Shown: positions 1-7,529, counted from the first letter of the stretch. The stretch is DNA of 8,708 bases from an uncultured Clostridia bacterium (GCA_946623485.1 CAMORF010000078.1:1-8708), one strand, 5' to 3'. A program made the numbers and translations. The notes: generated by a model from the sequence alone, not told the origin.

Positions 1-287
1 CGCCTAGCCTCGAAGAGGCGTACCCGCCAAAGGCGGGTTTATCGCCAGCTTCCTTGCTGACTGTAAAGGCAAAAGTTTTCACTGATTCTGCAACAGAGGA
101 CCATCTAGTTTTTTCACACGACGAAAAATATATCATATTTCCGTACTCATGACAAGAGGAAAATCACCCCCGAATCGCTTCCTGAACCATAAACCAACCG
201 TAAACCGCAAAAGCGTTTTTATCGTTTTCTACGTTTTTCCACAGTGTTTGACCGGCAGGCGGCACACAATTTGATGCCTTACACTCT
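1..287. other. Intergenic region at left edge; tandem hairpins, no clear gene
   Basis: This is the stretch downstream of the DUF853 ATPase gene. Two small GC-rich hairpins lie at the very edge: GCCTC/GAGGC (7-11 with 15-19) and ACCCGCC/GGCGGGT (22-28 with 32-38, loop AAA). The second can be extended by GGCG (17-20) with CGCC (43-46) across an internal loop. The rest is AT-richer, with A and T runs around 190-240, and no hairpin with a good T tract is visible for the minus-strand transcript. A plus-strand reading frame is open from base 3 to a TGA at 150-152. It could be the tail of a convergent gene, but nothing in it is recognisable. No tRNA or other RNA gene was seen. Confidence 0.4.
22..43 (+). 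terminator. Possible weak rho-independent terminator (plus strand)
   Basis: A 7-bp perfect GC stem, ACCCGCC with loop AAA and GGCGGGT, is followed on the plus strand by TTTAT. On the minus strand the stem is followed by ACGCC, so it would not terminate the DUF853 transcript well. It fits a terminator for a convergent plus-strand gene beyond the left edge, but the T run is short. It could instead be one unit of a palindromic repeat. Confidence 0.3.
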
Positions 288-1871
288 TTATACTTTGAAC
301 AGCGTGCCCAGAATGCTTCTGCCCAGCTGCGCTCCGATGTTCCCGCCGAGCGTCTTCCCGAAGGATCCTCCCACCGAAGCGCCGATGGTGTTGCCAAGCT
401 GTCTTCCGACGGTTCCCGTGACAGTCTTGGCAACTCGTCCGATCTCTGCTTTCTTTCTCTTTGCTTCGCGCTCCGCCTCCCTCTGCGCTGCCAGCATCTC
501 CTTCTGGGCAAGCTTCTGCGCTGCAGCCTCTGCCTTGGCGGCGGCTGCCTGCTGCGCCTCCCGCTCTGCGGCCGCCTGTTTTTCCAGACCCATCCGCTGC
601 AGGAATTCATAAGCGCTGTCCCGGTCAACCGCATTCGCATACCGGGCATAGAGAAGGCTTCCCTTGATCAGAGAGTCCCGCATCATGTCATCTGCCGCAC
701 CGTTAAAGGACTGCGGCGGAAGAATGAAACAGCGCTGCACGATGCCGGGGACACCATTGGCATCCAGCGTGGAGATGATCGCTTCTCCCGTCGCCAGGCT
801 CTGGATCACCTCCGCAGTATCAAAGGCCGGATTTGCGCGGTAGGTATTCGCCGCTGCCTTCACCTGCCTGAGTTCATTGGGGGAATAGGCATGGAGAGCA
901 TGCTGGATCTTGTTGCCAAGCTGACTCATGATCCCATCCGGAATATCTCCCGGATTCTGTGTGACAAAGAAGATGCCGACCCCCTTGGAACGGATCAGCT
1001 TGACTGTCTGCTCAATCCTGGAAAGCAGATCCCTGGACGCATGATCAAAGAGCATATGCGCTTCATCAAAGAAGAAAACCATCTTTGGCCTTGGGCAGTC
1101 CCCTACCTCCGGAAGCATCTCATACAGCTCCGACAGCATCCACAGAAGAAACGTAGAATACATGTCCGGATTCATAATCAGCTTCCTGCAGTCCAGAAGG
1201 CTGATCACACCCTTTCCGTTATCCGTCTGAAGCATGTCCAGAATGTTCAGGGCAGGTTCCCCGAAAAATTGGTCAGCGCCCTGTGTCTCCAGCGAAACAA
1301 TCGCGCGCGTAATGGCCGCAATGGAGGCCGGCGCGATGTTCCCGTACTGCGGCGCGAATTCTTTGGAATTCTCCTGCACATAATTCAGCATCGCCTTCAG
1401 ATCCTTGGTATCGATCAGGAGCAACTGCTGGTCATCCGCAATTTTAAATACAATACTGAGTATGTTTGTCTGCAGCTCATTGATGCCAAGCACCCTGGCA
1501 AGAAGAAGCGGCCCCATCTCTGAGATGGTAGTACGCAGCGGCATACCCTTCTCGCCATAAACATCCCAGAAGCTGACAGGATACCTGCTGTAGGCAAAGC
1601 CGTCCGCGGCAAGGTTCATGGACTGGATTCTTTCCGTCACATGCGGCTCATCACTGCCCATCTGCGCCAAAGAACCAAGATCCCCCTTGATATCTGCAAG
1701 AAACACGGGGACGCCTGCATCCGAAAATGACTCTGCCAGAACCTTCAGGCTTACGGTCTTTCCCGTTCCGGTAGCGCCTGCAATCATCCCATGCCGGTTT
1801 GCCATCGCAGGATCCAGAAACCATTCCGCATCGCCGCTTTTCCCGATGAGTATCCTGCCATCCTTCAACAT
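288..1871 (-). CDS. HerA-like / DUF853 family ATPase (helicase-like)
   Basis: A 527-residue P-loop ATPase of the HerA/FtsK superfamily, most like the DUF853 (YjgR-type) proteins. Visible motifs are Walker A GATGTGKT (residues 32-39), a DIKGD segment after the first strand (60-64), Walker B FFFDEAH (266-272, acidic pair D269/E270) and a sensor-like VTQNP (303-307). Residues about 430-475 are rich in Ala, Glu, Lys and Gln and should form a coiled coil. The last 45 residues are a Gly-rich repeat-like tail (GRQLGNTIG, GKTLGGNIG, GRSILGTLF), as is common in this family. Length is normal for the family and the gene looks intact. The ATG start follows a GGGAGGAGGG ribosome site 9 nt upstream. HerA relatives pump or translocate DNA, but the cellular role of DUF853 proteins is not established. 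It probably sits in its own transcription unit, after the lacZ terminator, with no visible tie to sugar metabolism. Confidence 0.9.
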   Translation of the reverse strand: MLKDGRILIGKSGDAEWFLDPAMANRHGMIAGATGTGKTVSLKVLAESFSDAGVPVFLADIKGDLGSLAQMGSDEPHVTERIQSMNLAADGFAYSRYPVSFWDVYGEKGMPLRTTISEMGPLLLARVLGINELQTNILSIVFKIADDQQLLLIDTKDLKAMLNYVQENSKEFAPQYGNIAPASIAAITRAIVSLETQGADQFFGEPALNILDMLQTDNGKGVISLLDCRKLIMNPDMYSTFLLWMLSELYEMLPEVGDCPRPKMVFFFDEAHMLFDHASRDLLSRIEQTVKLIRSKGVGIFFVTQNPGDIPDGIMSQLGNKIQHALHAYSPNELRQVKAAANTYRANPAFDTAEVIQSLATGEAIISTLDANGVPGIVQRCFILPPQSFNGAADDMMRDSLIKGSLLYARYANAVDRDSAYEFLQRMGLEKQAAAEREAQQAAAAKAEAAAQKLAQKEMLAAQREAEREAKRKKAEIGRVAKTVTGTVGRQLGNTIGASVGGSFGKTLGGNIGAQLGRSILGTLFKV

Positions 1872-1918
1872 ATCCGATTCCCTCCTCCCGAATTGAATCC
1901 TTTCGATATACTGCTCTC

Positions 1919-1927
1919 ATTTTACCA
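1919..1927 (-). promoter_or_regulatory. Candidate extended -10 promoter for the DUF853 gene
   Basis: On the minus strand the sequence TGGTAAAAT fits an extended -10 element (TGn followed by TAAAAT). It lies about 48 nt upstream of the ATG of the ATPase gene and just after the lacZ terminator, the expected place for a new transcription start. The hexamer 16-17 nt further upstream is a poor -35 match (CCCATA/CCATAA), so the call rests on the -10 and its position. Confidence 0.35.
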
Positions 1928-1950
1928 CAACCAGGCAGTTTTATGGGATG

Positions 1951-1989
1951 AAAATATAGGAAACGCATTCAGAAAATGCGTTTCCTATA
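1951..1989 (-). terminator. Rho-independent terminator of the lacZ transcript
   Basis: A perfect 15-bp inverted repeat (1955-1969 with 1975-1989) encloses a 5-nt loop. Read on the minus strand, the stem ends in CCTATA and is followed by TTTTCAT, giving a U run. It lies about 100 nt after the lacZ stop codon. On the plus strand the stem is followed by ACGCC, so it is directional. The stem is only moderately GC-rich, but its length and T run make it the best terminator in the window. Confidence 0.7.
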
Positions 1990-1990
1990 A

Positions 1991-2056
1991 CGCCTCCGGC
2001 GAGGATCGCACGGGCGCACAGCGGAATGATACCGCTTTAGCGGCGTGCGCCAGGCG
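1991..2056 (-). repeat. Bulged GC-rich palindrome in the lacZ 3' region
   Basis: Nested complementary arms are visible: CGCCT (1991-1995) with AGGCG (2052-2056), GGCGCAC (2013-2019) with GTGCGCC (2045-2051), and AGCGG (2020-2024) with CCGCT (2032-2036). They are joined by unpaired segments of about 17 and 8 nt. A local alternative is CGCC/GGCG (1991-2001). The compact imperfect palindrome resembles REP-like or other small dispersed repeats, or the processing structures often found after operons. Only one copy is in this window, so repeat status is inference. Confidence 0.45.
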
Positions 2057-2058
2057 GA

Positions 2059-2083
2059 CGTAAACGAATTAAATTCGTTTACG
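2059..2083 (-). repeat. Perfect short palindrome just after lacZ
   Basis: CGTAAACGAAT (2059-2069) is followed by TAA and then its exact reverse complement (2073-2083). It begins 9 nt beyond the lacZ stop. On the minus strand it is followed by TCCGCC rather than a T run, so it is a poor terminator alone. The arm GTAAACGAATT matches the terminator arm GGAAACGCATT at 9 of 11 positions, which suggests that the two palindromes are related. Confidence 0.5.
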
Positions 2084-2091
2084 ATAACAAT

Positions 2092-5000
2092 TCAGATCCC
2101 CTTGAAATCCACGGCGAACACAAGCCTGCGTGTATTCGGGATCATGTACTCCGGATGAGGCCTGGCTCCCCAGCTATCATCGCCGGCTACCCCCATCTGC
2201 TTCAGGGAGCAGCGGATCCAGGTTTTGTGCACTGATGGCAGCTCATAGGGATGCCGCGCATTCTCCAGCTGATCCGGGCTGTAGGGCAGGGCTGAGAATT
2301 CCATTGTCCCGGGGATGGATGCCTGGTCATCCTTGCTGTCCGGGAACCCGGCGGCGCTTACCAGAACTCCGTGGCCGCTTCTGTCCGTTACCTTTGCCCA
2401 CCGCACTCCTGTGCGGTTGCCGGTCTCCTGCGGCACCAGGTAGCGTTCCATCATGTCAGGCACCGTCCTGGTATAAACGCCAAGCTTTACGCCTTCCTTC
2501 CTGTCACAGTAATTCTCTTCCGGCCCGTTCCCGTAATAGGTCACATGATCATAATCCGCGCTGATCGCAAACATCCAGCCAAACTCCGGCATGGGCGGCA
2601 GCTCATACGCAGGATCATAATCCAGGATGCAGCGGACCGTTCCATCCGCGAACACCCGGTAGGTCGTCAGGCAGGTGACGCACCCCAGCGCCATTTCCTG
2701 CCCGCCTGGGGCTCCGGCACCTTGATTGGATCCGTCCAGTGGCTTTCCGGGGCACAGAACCGGGAGGAACTTCTTCCAGATGATCTCGATGTAATCCTCG
2801 GTACGCGTAATTTTCGGATAAGTCCCATCCTCGTCCGGGGAAGCGTCAAAAATCCCCTTCTGCGGATCGCTGAACTCCTGGTAATCGCTGGCTATCTTCC
2901 AGATTCCCAGGCGGGAGGCCATGCGGTTTCCTGCATCGTTGCTCACCGGAGCACGCCAGAAATTCGGGCGCGGGATCTCATCGATCAATTCCTTTCCGCC
3001 GAAACGGTAGGAAACGATGCCGCCCTTCATGGCAGAGAACAGTACCTCAAAATGCTCTCCCCTAACGCCCAGGTTCATCTTTCCTTCCACAACCTCAAGC
3101 CCGGAAGCCCCGCGCTTTGTCTGGTCCGCGCTGAGGGTGCGTGCTCCCAGGATGGCAGCATCCTGCATTCCGCGAGGCATCTCCGTCAGGCTCCGGGGAA
3201 GTACATTTCCAACCGTAATCACGCTCTGTCCGAATGCAACCTCATATCCTTTTTTCTCCCAGAGCGAATCTTCCTTCAGCAGGAACGAAACCGTGACAGC
3301 ATATTCTCCTTCCTCCCGGAATATGCTTTCCTTCGCAATGGGGAGATCATAAACCTGCCGGGAAAGGGGGGCTACATCCGTATCCAGGCCTGCCCGCAGC
3401 AGGAGCTTCCCTTCCTTTTCGACCTGAACCACGCAGTCATACACGCTGGTCGGAACAAACAGGTTCTTATTGGTGATCTTCACCTGACAGCCATCCACCT
3501 CTGCCTTGATGGTCCGGTAATTATACTTGATCTCCTGGATCTTTCCATAAGGCCTGCGCGTGGCATCGATGATTCCATTTCCTGAGAAATCATAATCCGT
3601 CGGACGTTCGCCGCAGTCTCCGCCATAAGCCAGATATTCCTCGCCATACCGGTTCTTCCTGCGCACAGCCTGATCCACGAAATCCCAGATAAAACCGCCC
3701 TGATAACGAGGATTCCGCTCGCTCAGCTCGATATAACGATGCATCCCGCCATTGGAATTCCCCATAGAGTGGGTGTATTCGCACAGGATAAACGGCTTTT
3801 CGTCATGCTCCTCCAGGAAGCGTTCCACGTCTGCCGCGCTGGTGTACATCTGGGACTCCATGTCGGAGGTGTCATTGTACCGCCGGTCATGCATAACGCC
3901 CTCATAATGCACCAGGCGCGTATCATCCAGTTCCTTGAAATGCTGCGACATCTGATAGATCACCTGGCCGCCGTAGCTTTCATTTCCGCAAGACCAGATC
4001 AGGATCGCCGGATGGTTCTTGTCCCGGTCATACTGGGAACGGACCCGGTCAAGCATCATCGGAAGATATTCCTGATGATCGTTAGGCAGCTTCTCCTCTT
4101 CCCTGCAGGCCGGGAAACACCAGCTTCCATGGGTCTCCATGTTGGTCTCGGCAATCATGTACAGCCCGTAAAGGTCGGCCAGCCGGTAGATGATCGAAGC
4201 GTTCGGATAATGGCAGGTACGGATCGCGTTAATGTTATGCCGTTTCATGATCCGGATGTCCTTCTCCACATCCTCTCTGCGGGGCGAACGCCCTGTGTCG
4301 CAGGAAAATTCATGCCGGTTCACTCCGTTGAAGACAATGCGCCTGCCGTTCAGGCACATGATTCCGTCTTTCATCTCAAAGTGCCGGAATCCAACATATT
4401 CCGCCGCGGTTTCCAGGACACTCCCATCCTGCGCGGATAGGGAAAGCCTGAGTTCATACAGGTAAGGCATCTCCGCGCTCCAGGGCTGTACCTGCTCTAA
4501 TTCTGCATGAATGGAAGCAGCAGCCGCGCTGATCCTTCCGAAAACGCCTTCCTCTGCTTTCTGAAGCACCACCTCTCCGGCGGCGACGCACTCATCTCCC
4601 GAAAATGCAATTTCCCGGACCGCGTCCGGCTTCGCGACGCCCCTGTCCAAAAGCTCCCATGTCAGCTTTGCGCCCTGCGTCTGCCCGGAAACCTTCACCT
4701 CTGTATCCAGAATTCCGCCTGAAAACGCGCCATCGAGATCTGCCTTGATCCGCACATCCTCCACGTGGGCTTTCGCAACCGGATACAGCTCCACATCACG
4801 GAAGATGCCGCTCAGCCGGTACATGTCCTGATCTTCCAGCCAGGAGCCGTTGGTGAACTTAAAGTCAAGGACAGCCAGCCGGTTCACGCCTTCCTGGAGA
4901 TACGGGGTAAGGTCGAATTCAGACGGCGTGAAGGAGTCCTCGCTGTAGCCGACAAATGTTCCGTTGAGCCACAGTGCAAAACCGGATTCAACGCCATGGA

Positions 5001-5403
5001 AACGGACACGCACCTCCATCCCCTGCCAGGACTCCGGGGTTTCAAAAAAGGTGACATACTGGGCCGTCGGATTAAAACGTTTCGGTGCTTCGCCAAGCGC
5101 AAGGTTCTCCCGGCCGTCCCAGGGATACTGGGAGTTGACATAAGCCGGCGCGTCATATCCCTGCATCTGGATATTGGAGGGAACCGGAATCTCCTTCCAT
5201 CCGCTCACATCCATCCCGGGCTTTTCAAATCCCGTGACGATCGAAGCCGGATTCTCCGCATAGTGGAAGCGCCACATCCCATTCAGGGACAGGCTCAGGG
5301 GATGGCCATCCGGGCCGCAGATCACCGTATCCGAATGGGCCGGCAGGACATTGACCTTAAATACTGCGGGGTCATCGATCATATCAAGGCTAAAGTTTTG
5401 CAT
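2092..5403 (-). CDS. lacZ: Beta-galactosidase, LacZ type (glycoside hydrolase family 2)
   Basis: A 1103-residue retaining beta-galactosidase that hydrolyses terminal beta-D-galactosyl residues such as those of lactose. The domain order is the full LacZ one: N-terminal jelly-roll (about 35-210, ending in DQDMYRLSGIFRDVEL with substrate-contacting Asp 193), Ig-like domain, TIM barrel (about 345-630), a second Ig-like domain, and the C-terminal small-chain domain (about 775-1100, with YYGNGPEENYCDR and DDSWG motifs). Catalytic residues are visible: acid/base E475 in SCGNESYGG and nucleophile E542 in ILCEYTHSMGNS. The metal-site motif METHG (E423, H425) and RTCHYPN (396-402) are also present. It is about 80 residues longer than the E. 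coli enzyme, partly through a Gly/Pro-rich insertion near 884-905. No signal peptide is seen, so it is cytoplasmic and acts on imported sugar. The ATG follows AGGAGA by 8 nt and lies 29 nt after the zinc-ribbon gene, consistent with co-transcription. Exact galactoside preference cannot be read from the sequence. Confidence 0.95.
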   Translation of the reverse strand: MQNFSLDMIDDPAVFKVNVLPAHSDTVICGPDGHPLSLSLNGMWRFHYAENPASIVTGFEKPGMDVSGWKEIPVPSNIQMQGYDAPAYVNSQYPWDGRENLALGEAPKRFNPTAQYVTFFETPESWQGMEVRVRFHGVESGFALWLNGTFVGYSEDSFTPSEFDLTPYLQEGVNRLAVLDFKFTNGSWLEDQDMYRLSGIFRDVELYPVAKAHVEDVRIKADLDGAFSGGILDTEVKVSGQTQGAKLTWELLDRGVAKPDAVREIAFSGDECVAAGEVVLQKAEEGVFGRISAAAASIHAELEQVQPWSAEMPYLYELRLSLSAQDGSVLETAAEYVGFRHFEMKDGIMCLNGRRIVFNGVNRHEFSCDTGRSPRREDVEKDIRIMKRHNINAIRTCHYPNASIIYRLADLYGLYMIAETNMETHGSWCFPACREEEKLPNDHQEYLPMMLDRVRSQYDRDKNHPAILIWSCGNESYGGQVIYQMSQHFKELDDTRLVHYEGVMHDRRYNDTSDMESQMYTSAADVERFLEEHDEKPFILCEYTHSMGNSNGGMHRYIELSERNPRYQGGFIWDFVDQAVRRKNRYGEEYLAYGGDCGERPTDYDFSGNGIIDATRRPYGKIQEIKYNYRTIKAEVDGCQVKITNKNLFVPTSVYDCVVQVEKEGKLLLRAGLDTDVAPLSRQVYDLPIAKESIFREEGEYAVTVSFLLKEDSLWEKKGYEVAFGQSVITVGNVLPRSLTEMPRGMQDAAILGARTLSADQTKRGASGLEVVEGKMNLGVRGEHFEVLFSAMKGGIVSYRFGGKELIDEIPRPNFWRAPVSNDAGNRMASRLGIWKIASDYQEFSDPQKGIFDASPDEDGTYPKITRTEDYIEIIWKKFLPVLCPGKPLDGSNQGAGAPGGQEMALGCVTCLTTYRVFADGTVRCILDYDPAYELPPMPEFGWMFAISADYDHVTYYGNGPEENYCDRKEGVKLGVYTRTVPDMMERYLVPQETGNRTGVRWAKVTDRSGHGVLVSAAGFPDSKDDQASIPGTMEFSALPYSPDQLENARHPYELPSVHKTWIRCSLKQMGVAGDDSWGARPHPEYMIPNTRRLVFAVDFKGI

Positions 5404-5432
5404 AGTTCTCTTTTCTCCTAACGAAAAACGAT

Positions 5433-5645
5433 CTACTCGAATGTTTCAAACCGCTTCATCATGGCGCCATAACGGAAACGCGCCATCTCATTTTTCTCAA
5501 GCACATCCGCCTCACTGCCGTGATACTGGCAGCGGATGCAATAATATTCTTCCTTTTGGGCATCATAGAACATATCGATGTCAAGGTCCCGCATGAAGCA
5601 GGAAGGACATCTGTAGTTCAGTCTTCCCTTGCCAGCCTGAGCCAT
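5433..5645 (-). CDS. Small four-cysteine zinc-ribbon protein, function unknown
   Basis: A 70-residue basic/acidic mixed protein with two CxxC knuckles, CPSC (C13, C16) and CIRC (C36, C39), separated by 19 residues. This is the layout of a zinc ribbon binding one metal ion. The C-terminal third is predicted helical (KNEMARFRYGAMMKRFETFE). No membrane segment or signal is present. The ATG lies 28 nt inside the end of the upstream 634-residue gene in another frame and is preceded by AGGAGG at 7 nt, an ideal ribosome site, so this is a real, translationally coupled gene rather than a shadow frame. lacZ follows 29 nt later. I do not recognise the family. Possible roles are a metal-binding accessory to a neighbouring enzyme, a small nucleic-acid-binding regulator, or a remnant of a larger protein. 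Confidence 0.8.
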   Translation of the reverse strand: MAQAGKGRLNYRCPSCFMRDLDIDMFYDAQKEEYYCIRCQYHGSEADVLEKNEMARFRYGAMMKRFETFE

Positions 5646-7522
5646 GTCGTAACCTCCTCTCCTTCTCCGATCTCCATCGTGCAGCCCAATGTAAACATCG
5701 GGGAAAATGCATACCCTTCCTCGATGTATCCGCAGGCGTCATCCTTGCTGCATTCCATGGACATCCTGGTCTTGACCTGCGGAATCTTCGCCCAGGAACG
5801 TTCAGCACCTTCCATCTTTTTACTGCGGTCATGGTACTGGTATTCCAGGATCTCCTGCCTCCTGGCGCCGGACGGATCCTGTGGAGAATCAAGTCCAAGT
5901 ACCACTCCTGTCATATCCTGCGTATACTCCGTCGTCCCATAGCAGGCGGTGACATATTCCTTCAGGGAAACCTTCGCATCCTTCCGGCTGAAATCATATA
6001 CCCTCCGGGTCATCGCGATGGAAGCGTCCTTTTCCTGGAATGAGACTATCGTCTGAACCTTGAACGTAAGGCTGCCAAGCTCCAGCTCAACCGGATCCAG
6101 GACAAGCCTGCGCGTCTTCGCCTTCTTCGTTCCATTCCCGCTGCACAGAAGATCCGTAGCCGCGAGTTCCTGTTCTTCCAGGTGCGCATGGCTTCTGCAC
6201 TGGCACAGGTTCGCTTCCTGGCCTTCATAGGAAAAGACTGCGCTTCTCACCGTCCCGGCACCTGCGTAATGGGTAAAATAGCCCGCCCTGTACTTTTCCT
6301 GGATCAGGAATGGATAGGAAGCGTCTACCGTGTTTCCGGTGCCGACTCCCACCGGAATCCGCTGCTTTGCCGCATAATTGCGAAGATCCACCAGGGCACC
6401 GCCCTGATCCATATTGATGCAGGCTCTCATGTTGGCGTCACAGTACCAGAAAAGCTGCTTGTCCGAGCCATACAGGATATCCCGCCAGGGCGCGCATTCC
6501 GGTTCATTGTAGCTCTTCTTTGCCCGGTAATAGTCTGCAAACTCCGACATGGTCATGTCCTTCAGCTCGCCCTTTTTCTTCAGCTCGCCGTAATACCCCA
6601 GGCCATCCTCGTAGGATTTTTTCAAAAGCGCATAGGGAGCTTCCCAGCGTCCCATCTGGTTCAGCCAGCCCGGACCGACGAACATCATATTGTAGGCATA
6701 GCCGTCATTGTATTTCGCAAGGCTCCTGTACTGATCCACCAGATTGTAGTAATAGGGGAATTCCCACGTCTTCGTGTCATAGATCATGCCCCGCAGGACA
6801 TTCTGGGGATGCGTCCCGAAATTGGAACCATTCCCGTCATAGCAGGCCAGAAGATCGCGGGACAGATGCGGAATCGCGACAATGCCGCTGTCCTCCTCCG
6901 GGCAGGAGGCCGGAGCATGGGTATTCTGCCTTGACGGGATCCAGGGTGCCCATGGCCCGCCATCCATGAAGGTATACCAGGAATTATTGCAGGTATGGTA
7001 TGCCTTCGGACCTTCCTCCCAGCAGGTGGCCACCGCGCATTTCACCGAAGGATAGGATGCCTTGATATAATTGATCAGGTCCGCGTCCAGGTAATAGCTG
7101 CTGGTCGATTCCGGCCAGAATCCAAATTTCTCATAAAACATCTGGAATACATCGTCTACGATCGCTTTCTTGTCCTCCATCGAGAACATCCAGATACAGA
7201 ATTCCCGTGTATGGTATTTTTCCCGAAATTGCTGGCAGGGAAGCCCCAGCAAGGACAGGCCGATCTCATCCCCCCATCTCTCATGGTCTTCCTTCGCAAG
7301 GGCAACTGCCTCATCCGAAAACATCGAGGCATAGGTCATCTGGATCGTTGTCTTGAGTCCGTTTTTATGGGCAGTCTCCTGCTGGAACCGGAAGATATCC
7401 AGGGACTCATCCCGAAGGTCAGATCGTCCGATATTCTCCTTCTTCCCGCTCCCGGTCACCTTCTCCGCATATTCCGGCGCAAGCTCCGGCCGGTGTATGA
7501 TATTGACTATGAAGTCACTCAT
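5618..7522 (-). CDS. Unrecognised 634-residue protein, deacetylase/glycosidase-like barrel
   Basis: I do not recognise this family with confidence. Residues 1-170 read like the first half of a beta/alpha barrel of the NodB/GH38/GH57 sort: a DFIVNIIHRPE strand, a helix then GLKTTIQMTY, DHERWGDEIGLS, and an FYEKFGFWPES segment followed by YYLDADLINYIK. The canonical NodB metal motif HxxxH is not visible, so it is not an ordinary polysaccharide deacetylase. Residues about 180-430 are rich in Trp, Tyr and Gly-Pro (for example GGPWAPWIPSRQ and MFVGPGWLNQMGRWEAPY), as in carbohydrate-binding clefts. Residues about 430-634 look beta-rich, like an accessory sandwich. It has 17 cysteines and no signal peptide, so it is probably cytoplasmic. 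The start at 7522 is chosen because AGGAGG lies 7 nt upstream; an in-frame ATG at 7567 sits in a hairpin without a ribosome site. It sits between sugar permeases and lacZ, suggesting a role in processing the imported glycan. A relation to the DUF3863/DUF3864 gut-bacterial proteins is possible but unverified. Confidence 0.85.
   Translation of the reverse strand: MSDFIVNIIHRPELAPEYAEKVTGSGKKENIGRSDLRDESLDIFRFQQETAHKNGLKTTIQMTYASMFSDEAVALAKEDHERWGDEIGLSLLGLPCQQFREKYHTREFCIWMFSMEDKKAIVDDVFQMFYEKFGFWPESTSSYYLDADLINYIKASYPSVKCAVATCWEEGPKAYHTCNNSWYTFMDGGPWAPWIPSRQNTHAPASCPEEDSGIVAIPHLSRDLLACYDGNGSNFGTHPQNVLRGMIYDTKTWEFPYYYNLVDQYRSLAKYNDGYAYNMMFVGPGWLNQMGRWEAPYALLKKSYEDGLGYYGELKKKGELKDMTMSEFADYYRAKKSYNEPECAPWRDILYGSDKQLFWYCDANMRACINMDQGGALVDLRNYAAKQRIPVGVGTGNTVDASYPFLIQEKYRAGYFTHYAGAGTVRSAVFSYEGQEANLCQCRSHAHLEEQELAATDLLCSGNGTKKAKTRRLVLDPVELELGSLTFKVQTIVSFQEKDASIAMTRRVYDFSRKDAKVSLKEYVTACYGTTEYTQDMTGVVLGLDSPQDPSGARRQEILEYQYHDRSKKMEGAERSWAKIPQVKTRMSMECSKDDACGYIEEGYAFSPMFTLGCTMEIGEGEEVTTWLRLARED
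5653..5658 (-). promoter_or_regulatory. Ribosome site of the zinc-ribbon gene, inside the upstream gene
   Basis: AGGAGG on the minus strand lies 7 nt before the ATG at 5645 and within the coding sequence of the 634-residue protein. Its strength and spacing fix the start of the overlapping small gene and argue for translational coupling. Confidence 0.75.
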
Positions 7523-7529
7523 GTCCTCT

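Larger units (their letters stand above)
1872..2091. other. Inverted-repeat-rich intergenic region between lacZ and the ATPase gene
   Basis: This 220-base gap contains no plausible gene. From lacZ outward it holds a perfect 11-bp palindrome, a bulged GC-rich palindrome, a 15-bp terminator stem with T run, a candidate extended -10 promoter and the ribosome site of the ATPase gene. Three structured elements follow each other within about 130 bases with almost no spacer, more than a single terminator needs. Confidence 0.6.

Noticed and set aside
228..245. DnaA-box-like TTTTTCCACAG
   Set aside because: It is a single imperfect match in an AT-rich intergenic stretch without clustered boxes or origin genes.
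891..1523. Plus-strand open frame of 210 codons
   Set aside because: It is antisense to the conserved core of the DUF853 ATPase, including the Walker B region, and has no recognisable product.
2059..2083. LacI-type operator (GTAAAC...GTTTAC)
   Set aside because: The palindrome resembles such operators, but it sits just after the lacZ stop, far from any promoter it could control. An RNA hairpin or repeat is more likely.
1951..2091. CRISPR array
   Set aside because: The repeats are inverted, differ in sequence, and are not separated by regular spacers.
2371..3585. Plus-strand open frame of 404 codons inside lacZ
   Set aside because: It is a shadow of the GH2 coding sequence, which is intact and carries all its domains. 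There is no ribosome site or plausible protein on the plus strand.
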